A stretch of 64,000 bases of DNA from Aliikangiella marina (GTDB lineage: Bacteria; Pseudomonadota; Gammaproteobacteria; Enterobacterales; Kangiellaceae): the NCBI RefSeq assembly GCF_007004765.1, contig NZ_VIKR01000005.1, positions 482,274 to 546,273 on the forward strand, written 5' to 3'. The notes beneath the pieces are model-generated. The model was given only the letters and a program-made list of their open reading frames with translations. It did no database searches and had not been told where the DNA came from. The translations under genes and the position numbers were made by a program. Positions within the stretch are counted from its first letter, which is position 1. Each line of letters begins with the position of its first letter. This document shows positions 53,116 through 63,700 of this stretch, piece by piece.

Positions 53116-55060
53116 TCTCTATCTTTTTCATATTGCACCCTTGTCATTGAGCAAAGTGGTTAGCTTAGCAATCGTCCTGTTCGCTTTTATTTATGTATCA
53201 ATTAGTTTACGTAGATCACTGAGCAATAAATCGAGAAGTTATCGGTTAGGGTTGATAGCGTTAAATTTTTTAGCGGGATTATCGCTAGCTGCGCTAATAG
53301 TCTCACCCGCGTCTTTACAGTACGCCAACACAAGTAGTTTGCTGATTACTTCACCGGATTATGATTTAGAATTACTCGAGTCAATAGACTATGAAGAAGT
53401 GTTTAAGCTCGGCGGGCACGATATTAACCTTTATCACTCCGATACTTCGGTCTCATTCGATGAAGCGTTCGATAGCGACATTCAGACTGTCCAAAATATT
53501 CAATCGCTGTTTTGGAAATTACCAGAGATGAGCAGACTCACCATTGTTGGAGACGGTCTATCACAATCGGTGCTAAACGAAATTAATCAAAGTCTCTTGC
53601 AGCCGCTTTCTGTCGCTTTCAAACCGTCAAAGCAAAAAGCAGGCTTTAGTCGAGTCAACTGGACTCAACGATTAAACCTAGGCAACTATCTTCATATTCA
53701 AGGTCTAATTCATTCAACTGATCCGCGAGTGAACAGTGTTGCGTTAATTGATCCGGCAGGAGATCAAGTGACTGAATGTAAGCTGTTGAGTGATGAGTCT
53801 TTTTCTATATCGGCTAAGCCTAGATTGGCCGGCAGACATACTTATCAAATAGTACTGAAGGACAGTAAGCAAAATGAAATAGTTCGGGAAGCTATCGATA
53901 TTTATGTAGAACATTTAGCTCAAGCAAAGCTATTAGTCGTTCAATCCTCACCATCGTTTGAAACAAAGCAAATTCAAAATTGGGCCGCTGAAAATGGTGC
54001 GCAATTGATGCTGCAAACCCAGATAAGTAAAGATAAATATATTACCCGATTAACTAATATTAAAGATGTTCGTTCAAGGGATTTTACTCAGGATTTGCTC
54101 GATGAGTTTGATCTGCTAATAATGGACGGCAGAGCGTTGCTGGGATTAACCACTGAACAAAAACAAATGCTAAGAGAAGCAGTGGAGCTTGGCTTAGGTT
54201 TATTTGTTATTGCCGATCAAGAGTTAATTGATCAAAAACAAAACTTGCCAAGTTGGATGGCTCCGATTGCGATTCAACAGACAGAAGAATCGAGAGAAAT
54301 GGTGCCTTATTGGAGCGATAATTTAGATGGGTTTACTGCGCCAATAGAATCTTTTATGCCAATAATAGCTGCGGATTTCATACCTGAAAATCAACTAACA
54401 GCGATCCAAACCAATATGAGAACGCTTGTGCAAGCTTCTAATGGCTGGCCGATAGTTAAGTCGCTTGATGTTGGCTTGGGTAGGGTAACAGTCAGTTTAA
54501 TGCGTGAGACTTATCGATGGGTCACTAATGGTGATAGAACCAGTCACAGTCATTATTGGCAAAATGTTATTAGTAAAGCTGCTCGACCATCTGAGAGTCC
54601 TCTTGAGTTGCAACAAATATCCTATCCGTTATTTAAGGGGCAACGAACAAAGTTTTGTATTGAGTCTCGCCTACCGATTGATTCCGCCACGGTAACTTCA
54701 GCAACAATGCCAGATGATGAGCAAGTAGTGCATTTGCTAAGGGGTGAAAACACGTTATCTCGCTATTGTGGCTATTTTTGGCCAAATCAAGCTGGTTGGT
54801 ATCGCGTTAATGTTAGCGTGTCAGAGAGTGATCAACACTATGAAGACTGGATTTCAATAAGCGACAATGACGAATGGTTAGCGCTCCAGCAATCTAACAA
54901 ACGAAGAGATACATTGCGCTATATTCAGAAACAATCGTTATCTTCTGAACATCACAAAACTAAGATGTATCAGCCCATTAATCAGTGGATTTTCTGGTGG
55001 ATATTTGTTCTCTGTGCTAGTTTAGTTTGGGCCGAGAATAAGTACATGCGAGACGAATAG
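53108..55060 (+). CDS. Membrane protein of the MoxR/BatA cluster, glutamine-amidotransferase-like middle
   Basis: 650 residues from the ATG at 53108, with GAGG six bases upstream; an in-frame GTG at 53096 is less likely. Two N-terminal helices (about 13-32 and 43-66), then a long extracytoplasmic portion, and a C-terminal helix (QWIFWWIFVLCASLVWAEN) ending a few residues before the stop. The middle has FDLLIMDGRALLGLTTEQKQMLREAVELGLGLFVIADQE, like the GAT-fold membrane proteins that terminate BatA-type operons. No catalytic motif seen. Last gene of the overlapping set; DUF885 gene follows 72 bases later. Confidence 0.75.
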   Translation: MIDLYLFHIAPLSLSKVVSLAIVLFAFIYVSISLRRSLSNKSRSYRLGLIALNFLAGLSLAALIVSPASLQYANTSSLLITSPDYDLELLESIDYEEVFKLGGHDINLYHSDTSVSFDEAFDSDIQTVQNIQSLFWKLPEMSRLTIVGDGLSQSVLNEINQSLLQPLSVAFKPSKQKAGFSRVNWTQRLNLGNYLHIQGLIHSTDPRVNSVALIDPAGDQVTECKLLSDESFSISAKPRLAGRHTYQIVLKDSKQNEIVREAIDIYVEHLAQAKLLVVQSSPSFETKQIQNWAAENGAQLMLQTQISKDKYITRLTNIKDVRSRDFTQDLLDEFDLLIMDGRALLGLTTEQKQMLREAVELGLGLFVIADQELIDQKQNLPSWMAPIAIQQTEESREMVPYWSDNLDGFTAPIESFMPIIAADFIPENQLTAIQTNMRTLVQASNGWPIVKSLDVGLGRVTVSLMRETYRWVTNGDRTSHSHYWQNVISKAARPSESPLELQQISYPLFKGQRTKFCIESRLPIDSATVTSATMPDDEQVVHLLRGENTLSRYCGYFWPNQAGWYRVNVSVSESDQHYEDWISISDNDEWLALQQSNKRRDTLRYIQKQSLSSEHHKTKMYQPINQWIFWWIFVLCASLVWAENKYMRDE

Positions 55061-55132
55061 CGTCAATGGGTATAACAATAATAACAAACAAGTCTACATT
55101 CAAAAATCAATAATAAAATCGAGGGTTACCTT

Positions 55133-56935
55133 ATGAAAGCGAATATCTGGAAATACAGCAAAAGAACGCTGTTAATATTACTACTGCTGCTTAGTTTATT
55201 TTTAATTAATCTAATTTGGTTTAGACCAGTATTTATAAACCATTTCTACGAAAAAATATTCGTAGAGTTCGCTTTGCAAAATCCACAATTATTTACCGGA
55301 ATGGGATTAAAACTCTATTATGGCGAACTTAATGATAACTCGCCCGAAGCGAATGAGAAAAACTATCAGCTTTTGGTGAAAGACCTACAGCAACTCAAAG
55401 AGTATGACCGAGAGAGCCTGCAAGGACAAGAAGCCCTTTCTTACGATATTTTAGAATGGTTTTTAAATAATCAAATGGACTCTCATAAATATCGATTTAA
55501 TAATTATTCGGTGACTCAGAGAGGCGGTTCATATCAGGGCATAATTAATTTTATGGTTAATATGCATAAAGTTGACGATGTCGGTGATGCGGAGGATTAT
55601 TTATCTCGAATCTCTCAAATTGGTCGTGTATTTGACAATACATTACTTGCGGTAAAAGAAGAGCAGGAAAACGGCGTTATACCACCGGACTTTATCATTA
55701 AAAAAATTATCGAAAATCTTCATAATATTCGAGACCCTGAATTAGCGGATAATGTTTTAGTCAAAGACTTTAACAGTAAAGTTGACGCTCTAGAGGGGGT
55801 AGATGAGGAAGAAAAATCTGCGCTTAAACATCAGATGTTGGCTCAGATGAATGATGTTGTTCAACCTGCCTATGATCGTTATATCGCTTTTTATGAAAAC
55901 CTTCAAGACAATGCCACTAGTGATGCTGGGGTTTGGAAGTTTCCAAATGGAGCTGAATATTATCAGCATCGAATCACTTCGATGACAACGACCCAATATA
56001 CTGCAGAAGAGCTTCACACTTTGGGGTTATCTGAGGTAGATAGAATTTTAGCGGAGATGCGAACAATCCTAGATAGTGAAGGCTATTCGGGTAAAACTGT
56101 TGGCGAGCATATGAAAGATCTGAGTGAGGAACCTCGCTTTTTATATCCAGATACAGATGAGGGACGGAGACAGATCTTAGAAGACTATCGAAAAATGATT
56201 GTCGAAATTGGTCGCGGAATGGATAAGCTTTTTGAAGTTTTACCTAAGGCAGATGTTGAAGTTAGGCGAGTACCAAAGTATCGCGAAAAAACTGCAGCCG
56301 GTGGTTCTTACCAAGGACCATCGATGGATGGTTCTCGTCCAGGTGTTTTCTACGCGAATCTCTATGACATAAAAGCAACGCCGAAGTTTAGTATGAAAAC
56401 ATTAGCTTATCATGAAGCGACACCGGGACATCACTTTCAAATAGCAATTAAGACAGAGCTTGAAGGTCTACCCACATTTAGAAACTTTATTGGCTTTACT
56501 AGTTACTCTGAAGGTTGGGCTTTGTACGCGGAACGACTAGCTTGGGAATATGGTTATCAAGAGGAAGCCTATGGAAATTTGGGTCGATTACAAGCGGAAT
56601 TAATGCGAGCAGTGCGTTTGGTGGTCGATACCGGTTTGCATCATAAACGTTGGACGCGAGAGCAAGCGATTGATTATATGCACGCTACAACCGGTTTGGC
56701 GATGACGGATGTCGAATCGGAAATTGAGCGCTATATTGTTTGGCCTGGCCAAGCTTTGGCTTATAAAGTAGGCATGATAAAAATAATGGAGTTAAGAGAA
56801 AAATCTAAAAACGCACTGGGTGACAAATACGACATCAGAGAGTTTCATGATGTGGTATTAAAAAATGGTGCGGTACCTTTAACTATTTTAGAACGGTTAG
56901 TTGATGAATACATTGAGGGCAAACTCAATAGTTGA
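55133..56935 (+). CDS. Membrane-anchored DUF885 metallopeptidase
   Basis: 600 residues. One N-terminal signal-anchor helix (about 12-30, TLLILLLLLSLFLINLIWF) places the catalytic part outside the cytoplasm. DUF885 members are zinc peptidases; the active-site motif HEATPGHH is at 427-434, preceded by GVFYANLYDIKATPKFSM and followed by FTSYSEGWALYAERLAWE, where the second Glu helps bind zinc. RAVRLVVDTGLHHKRWTREQA and the C-terminal GQALAYKVGMIKIMELRE are also typical. Full length with all motifs, so probably active. Its place after the TldD/MoxR block suggests a role in processing exported peptides, but this is context only. Confidence 0.87.
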   Translation: MKANIWKYSKRTLLILLLLLSLFLINLIWFRPVFINHFYEKIFVEFALQNPQLFTGMGLKLYYGELNDNSPEANEKNYQLLVKDLQQLKEYDRESLQGQEALSYDILEWFLNNQMDSHKYRFNNYSVTQRGGSYQGIINFMVNMHKVDDVGDAEDYLSRISQIGRVFDNTLLAVKEEQENGVIPPDFIIKKIIENLHNIRDPELADNVLVKDFNSKVDALEGVDEEEKSALKHQMLAQMNDVVQPAYDRYIAFYENLQDNATSDAGVWKFPNGAEYYQHRITSMTTTQYTAEELHTLGLSEVDRILAEMRTILDSEGYSGKTVGEHMKDLSEEPRFLYPDTDEGRRQILEDYRKMIVEIGRGMDKLFEVLPKADVEVRRVPKYREKTAAGGSYQGPSMDGSRPGVFYANLYDIKATPKFSMKTLAYHEATPGHHFQIAIKTELEGLPTFRNFIGFTSYSEGWALYAERLAWEYGYQEEAYGNLGRLQAELMRAVRLVVDTGLHHKRWTREQAIDYMHATTGLAMTDVESEIERYIVWPGQALAYKVGMIKIMELREKSKNALGDKYDIREFHDVVLKNGAVPLTILERLVDEYIEGKLNS

Positions 56936-56961
56936 TTCACCTATGCTCGTTTAAAAAAACT

Positions 56962-56989
56962 AAAAAAAAGCCTCTCTAAATTGAGAGGC
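56962..56989 (-). terminator. Minus-strand intrinsic terminator
   Basis: GCCTCTC (56970-56976) pairs with GAGAGGC (56983-56989). On the plus strand no U-run follows, but eight A precede it (56962-56969), giving a U8 tract on the minus strand. So it terminates a leftward transcript, although no convincing minus-strand protein gene lies to its right. Confidence 0.75.
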
Positions 56990-57180
56990 ACATGCTAGGA
57001 ACAAAAATTAGAGGTAGTTTGGAATGACCTCTTGAGTAATTAATCAAACAACAAGCTAAGATAGGACAGAAATACCCCGGGATCATGTCAGGGAAGTTGG
57101 GAAGCCAGTCACCCGGAAAGCCAAACCGATGGCCAGTATTTCTATCGCCCTAGCGTTGAAATACTGCCAACACCAGGAAG
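56990..57180 (-). ncRNA. Candidate structured RNA (strand uncertain, minus favoured)
   Basis: Dense complementarity without coding potential. AGAGGT (57010-57015) pairs with ACCTCT (57027-57032). AGAAATAC (57068-57075) pairs with GTATTTCT (57136-57143), enclosing a 60-base GC-rich core with CCGGG/CCCGG and GCC/GGC stems. CAGTATTTC (57134-57142) can instead pair with GAAATACTG (57158-57166), with an inner CGC/GCG stem. The two long pairings share the same central strand and are mutually exclusive, as in a riboswitch. A U8 terminator on the minus strand follows at 56962-56989. It does not match the c-di-GMP-I, TPP, cobalamin or glycine consensus that I know. Confidence 0.45.
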
Positions 57181-57747
57181 TTGTAATTTAAAGCAATTTT
57201 AATGGAGTTTTAAGATTAGTTTCCTGCAAGTTTTAAGTGGTACTCGATTCAAAAGGCCTAAAAAATTCATCGAATAGCATAGGCTTGAAAAAGCGACATA
57301 TAATTTTTGTCTAACCTCGCCAGCGAAAAAATGTGCATTATTACCTATTTTATTTAACGCGTTTTTGTCAGAATACACGTTGGCCATACCCATCATCGAA
57401 GGTGTATCAGAGTCGGTGAGTATCAAAGGGTGGTTTAAAGGGATAAGTCAGAAAAGGATTTTAGCTACGCTATAAATGGTCATACGCTGTATACGATCAA
57501 AGTTCTAGCGACCATTTTCAATATCCGATTCTCTTACCTACTCGTGTTCAATTTAATTCGGTGCCAATCGATTTTCCCCATTTTTAGATGGATTTGCACA
57601 GAATATTGAGTGATTTTTGGTCAAAAACAGCAAAATGTCCGATTTGTACCAGCTTTTGGCGGAAATTTGATAGTTAAAAAGTCGGATTGACCGTTAGGAT
57701 CCAAATAATTTTAAAAACAGTTAGTTAAAACATTCAGGGATAAAATC
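57167..57747. other. Non-coding leader before the SpvB/RHS gene
   Basis: About 580 bases. A 75-codon minus-strand frame at 57199-57426 has only a TTG start without a ribosome site and no family signal; I do not call it. AGGGA at 57736-57740 is the ribosome-binding site of the gene at 57748. Nothing else supportable. Confidence 0.5.
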
Positions 57748-60700
57748 ATGAAACTCTTCTCGCGCGTTTTATTGATGGCGTTGTCAGTGCTGGTTGTAGT
57801 ACCGGTATTTAATGCTTCAGCCTATGTTAGATTTGAAATTCCAGAGCTTACGCCGGTGCCGTCGACGCCGCAGAAAGTGATAGTACCAACTACAAATTCT
57901 ACGGGTAACTTCACTTTAAGCTGGCAGTCTTCCTCGAATTTTACCCTTGGTTACTATCGAGTCGAGGAATCTTATAACTTCAGCTCCTGGCGCTCGACAG
58001 GCTCGAATGTGAGTCAATCAACGACGACTAAGAGCTTCACAGGTAAACTACCAGGTACTTATCGTTTTAGAGTAATTGCCTGTAACTCAGCATTCAACAC
58101 TTCTGATGTCTGCAGTGGCTGGGGATACAGTGGTTATATCAATGTCTCTTCTGGCCAAACTGCGCCGAGCACGCCAGCAGTACCCTTGGGGCCTGAGTCA
58201 AGTGACAATGGCAATTATACGATTAGTTGGGTTAAGCCGTCGGGTACCGTTTCTTATTACAATCTTCAAGAGCGTTTTAATAGTGGCAGTTGGACAACCG
58301 TTGTTTCATCAAATGTTTTAAGTAAAAGCTTTTCCGGTAAAGCGCCGGGTAATTATCAGTACCGCGTCAGGGCGTGTAATTCTGCGGCATCCTCTCCATG
58401 TTCTAGTTACAGTGCGACAAAGCAACTAACCGTTAACAATCCAGAATTAATTCCAGATGCGACTTTAATCACGCCATCGGTTCCTTCCCAGCAAGCCATT
58501 GGTGCGCTAGAGGGGCAAGCTGGTGTTTCAGGTGGTGCAGCTACCTACTCTATCCCGGTTGCGGTTCCACCAGGTCGTGCCGGAATGCAGCCCAGTGTCT
58601 CAATCGGCTACTCATCGCGAGAGGGGAATGGCGTTGCCGGTATCGGTTGGAACCTTAATGTTGGCGGTTCGGTTAGTCGTTGCGCGGCAACCATGGCACA
58701 AGATGGATATGCAAGAAGTGTTCGATTAGATAACACTGACAAACTATGCCTCAATGGTCAAAAACTTGTGCTGGTTTCTGGACTTTATGGTCAAGGTGGC
58801 TCCGAGTATCGAACTGAATTAGACAGCTTTGCTCGAGTGACTTTAAACTCTGCTTCAATCGGTTCTTCTAGCAGTTGGTTTAAAGTAGAGAGCAAAGATG
58901 GCAAGGTTTCTTACTACGGTAATACCAGCAACTCAAAACACTATTTGGGTAACTCAAGTATCATAATGAGTTGGGCTTTATCAAAAGTTGAAGACCGTAC
59001 TGTTAAGAAAAACAATATGATATTCACCTACTCAGAGCATGGCGTGGGTGAATACCTGATGTCAAAGGTTGAGTACACCGGGGAAAATGGTTATGCCGGC
59101 AATCGCTCGGTGACTTTTGGTTATAGTACGCGCCCTGATAAGGCTCACAGTTATATGGCTGGGTACAAGTCAGAGCAAACGAAGCGTTTGACGACAGTCA
59201 ATACATACTATGCTTCGCAACTCGTTCGTAGATACACACTAAGTTATGGTGCAACGAGTTCTGCATCTGGTCGCACCTTATTGCGCTCGGTTACTGAGTG
59301 CGCGTATAAGAATTCTTCGCCAGCGTGTCTACCAGCAACGACCTTTGATTGGCATGAACCTACGCTTGGGTTTACTAATCAAATGGCTAACATTAGTGGG
59401 TTTGATGCGCGCACCAACGACCAAATTATCTTTGGTCCTGACACGGATGGTGATGGCGAGAAAACTTTAATCTATAAAAGCGGGTTACAGTTTAAGACAA
59501 TCAAGCTTGATAAATCACTGAACGAAATCACAGCTAAAACCAGAGTCTCTACGGCCTATGGTGAAGGTCGTGATGACATATTTCTGAAGAATTTTTCGAG
59601 TCCACTTGCATTTTCGATTGATATTAATCGCGACGGTAAGCCCGATTATGATGCTAGCTCGAATGGTAAGAAAGCACTTATTTATGATGACGATGGTGTC
59701 TCTAAATTAGCGGTCACATCAATCCCTCAAGAAATGACTACTGAAGTTGGTGACTTAAACGGTGATGGTATCAGTGACTTCTATCGTCATTACACTGTTG
59801 GCACAAAAAATACTGACACAAGAGTTGTTGTTTACTACAGCTGTAACACTCAGCCGTTGATTACCTATTGCGACCAAGAGGAGATCTATGATCCGGTCGA
59901 TGATTGGGCTGCCAATCAATTCACCGATCCAAACAAAATAGTTGCCTATATAGGGGAGACTGTAAGCGTAGCAGGCGATATTGATGGTAATGGTTTAACT
60001 GATATTTGGGTTTTAGATTACCGAGGTCACAAAACGCATCTTTTATTATTAGATCGAGTATCGCCGACAGCTAACCTCACTGTAGCGAAAACCGCAGTGA
60101 GTGCTATTAATTTTAACGTGCCCACCAATAGTGCGAGCCCACACTACCACCAGTTTCTTGATATGAATGGCGATGGTTTGCAGGATGTTTTATATCCGAT
60201 CAATGATATCTGGTATTACCAAATTAATAATGGTGACGGCTTTAATTCAGCGGTTAATACAGGCAAAAATTTCAACTTAACTAGTGCTTGTCCGGTCGGT
60301 TTCCCGGGAGAAATTTGCCCTGGAAACCCACTTAGAAATGACTATCAGGATTATGGTTTCACACCCTACAACTATAAAATTCCTGATGTACCTTACGGTG
60401 CTCACTTTCGAGTGGCCGATATTGACAACGACGGACGTGACGAGTTACTGGTTCCTGGCGAGCATTTGAAAACCTACTGTATTGATCCGATTGGTTCAGC
60501 TGACGATACTATAGGGACTGAACGTAACTGTTCGTTACATGAGTTTCCTTGGTTGCAAAACCATTTAGTCCAGTGGAACTACATCGATTTTGATGAGGGT
60601 ACGGCAGGAGTCTTTAGTCTAAATTTACAGTCCACGAATATCGAAGCGCGATTAAATAATTTGGCTTTTGCCGATGTTCATGGCGATGGTGTGATGGATG

Positions 60701-63700
60701 CATACAGTACAGTTGGTTTCACCTGGAACAACGGTCAACATGTCAACGGAACTGAAAACGGATTAAACATAGCGAGAAATAATTCAGCGCGTCCAGCAGA
60801 TATGATGGTAGCAGTTGAAAATGGCCTGGGTGTTAAATCAAAGTGGAACTATAAGCCATTATCCGATTTTGTAGATTCAACTGGTGAGTTAACAATCTAT
60901 GATCCAGAGCGTCTTTATGCTGACAAACATGATGATATGTTTTTATTTAGCTCATCAATGATTGTCGTTGATCAGTTTAAACAATCGAATGGTGGACCTA
61001 CAGATACGCCATCATGTTCAAATGACTCATGTTTTTCAACGACTAGCTACCAATATCGAGGTGCAATCTACAATCATTTAGGTAGAGGATTCCAAGGCTT
61101 CCGTTCAATCATTGTTGATAGTCCAGCGGGTATTCGTTCGGTTACAGATTTTCATCAGAAGTTCCCACATGCAGGACAAATTGAGACCGTTAAAACCTGT
61201 TTAACCTCGTCTAACGATGACACTTGTTCTATCTCGAAACTTTCAGAAACACAAATGGGCTATGCCAAGATAGATACAACTGGTCGCGGCACCTACTGGA
61301 CACCAACCGCTAAGTCGATTGCTTCGACTTATGAATTAAATGGTGGAGAGCTAGTTTCTCAGAAAACTAGTTATATTGGATTATCGGATCCAGGCGCGTT
61401 ATCAACGCAAATGAGTATCAATAGTTTGGAAGCTGAGTTTGCATACGGCAATATCAAGCAGTCGACGAGTAAAGTAGATTCAGGCTTTGGTGTTAACGAA
61501 ACGCAAACGGTGAATACTTTTTATTCGCCAAGTACCAGTGTGTGGTGGATTAATAAATTAAAATCCACGGCGGTGACAACCAAAGCGCTAAGTTCGGGAA
61601 CTACCCAAAATCCTGTTTATAACTCAAGCTTAGATGGCAATAAAACGGTCACGAGTTATATTGATCAATATGATTCGCAAGGCAGTCGCTTACCGTCAAC
61701 CACGCGAACAGTTCCAAGCTCGGGTAAGACATCAAAAGTAATTTCTGTTTACAACAGCTATGGTCTACCAACTTCGGTCACAAGCCAGGCGGATGGACAA
61801 AACAGAACCGTAACCACTAGCTACTCAAGCGATAACTATTTTGTGGCTAGTGTCACCAATATAGACGGAACAGATTACACTAATTCCAATCCAACTCATG
61901 GCCAACCGAATTCAACGACTGATATTAATGGTTTGGTAAGCTATTTTGACTATGACAACTTTGGTCGTATTGAAAAGGCAACGCCACCGAGTGGCACCGG
62001 TCAGCCAGTTTACACACGATTTGCTTCGTGTAATCAAGGATGTGATGGGATCAGTGACGCAAAACTGGTTTACAAAGTAACCTCTTACTCCGCGGGGACG
62101 CCACAAAGTAGCGCTTATAAAGATAAGTTTAATCGTACCCTTTACACCAGAACTCAAGGTTTTGATGGTTCGTCAATTTATACGAACGTTCGCTATGATG
62201 AGTTAGGGCGTAAATTATTTGAGTCAGTGCCTTCTCGCTTTGCAAATGGGCTTTATGGTACAGAGTACTTACAATATGATGTGACTGGTCGATTATTGCG
62301 TAAAGTTGTTGATCAAACAGCGGGTCAAACCTTGGATGTTCAATATGCTTACGGAGCCTCCGCTGGTTCTTCTTTGTCGCCCTATCGAACTCGGATTGTG
62401 GTTAATAACGATCAACCGATGTATCGCACATACAGTGGCACCGGACAGCTAATGCGAACGACTGATGCCAAAGGCGGTGTCACGCGTTATGCCTATGATG
62501 GTATGGGAAATCCAATTGTCCTCAATGATGCGGCAGGGTCATCAATTACCGCGACTTATAATGCATTGGGGCAAAAGCTTTGGGTGAATGATCCTAACAT
62601 GGGCCGTAAGGATTTTTCCTACACCGGTTTTGGCGAAGTAGAGTGGGAAACTGATGCGGAGAACAATACTTACTATTATTTTTATGACGGTTTAAGCCGG
62701 TTAACACATCGATATTTAAATGGAACGACGTCAAGTCAATTGGAAGCTTCATTTAGTTTTAATACTGCGGCATGTAAGGCTGTACCGAATTCAGAAACGC
62801 GTCATGACTTACCAAGCGGTGAAAACTTCTCGCGTGTTTATCAATATGACGATTATTGTCGCCCAACAGGTACTGTCACTAATATTGACGGCGATACCTT
62901 TGAATCAACGGTTTTTTATGACGGTAATTATGGACGAGTGAAAGGTAAGCAATATCCAAATGATTTGGTGGTTGCTTATGAGTTCAATAGTTATGGATAC
63001 AACAATCGAACTAAAAATGCACTAGATAACACGGTTTATCGTCAAATTACTGCAATGGATGATTGGGGTAATTGGACTGAAGCGAGTATGGGTGTTTATA
63101 GCCGGGTCAGTCGCCAGTTCCATGCACAAACGGGTCAAATGAAACACTCGAAGCTAAAACGCTATTCAAGTGAGCGTCAATCGGTGGTTTACGATAGCTA
63201 TGATGCTTACGGTAACTTAACCAAGCAAACGGTTGGGGGATACGGCGGTAGTACTTACTATGTTGATAGTGAGACTTATGGTTACGATGAATTGCATCGT
63301 TTAATTCGTTCGACGTTGAGCTTATCAGGTGCAACTCAACCTTACGTTGAATATGGCTACGATGCTGTCGGCAACATTAAGTTTAAAACCGATTTTTCTA
63401 GTGCCTCTACAAGTGCATACAGAGTTGGAAATGTTGCTAAAAATGCAGGCGGAAACGCTGGACCTAATGCGGTCCGCCAGGTGCTAATGAAAAACGGAAG
63501 CTACCGGAATTATCTGTACGATAATAACGGTAACTTAGAAAACGATGGTGTGCGCAATATTAAGTACAACGCGTTTAACAAGCCAACGCAAATTACGGTC
63601 GCTCAAAATAGCCGGTTACATCCCAGTGACAGCAGTACTAGTCCAGGGGGAACTTTGCGGTTTAGCTATGGCGCTGATCAAATGCGCTATAAGCAAGTTA

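Noticed and set aside
57060..57170. c-di-GMP-I (GEMM) riboswitch
   Set aside because: Some fragments (GTCAC, AAACC, GAAAGCC) resemble the consensus, but the order and the GGGACGCAAAGCC core are not met on either strand.
57199..57426. 75-codon minus-strand frame upstream of the structured RNA
   Set aside because: Only a TTG start without Shine-Dalgarno and no family signal. Kept in mind because a minus-strand terminator lies downstream, but not callable.
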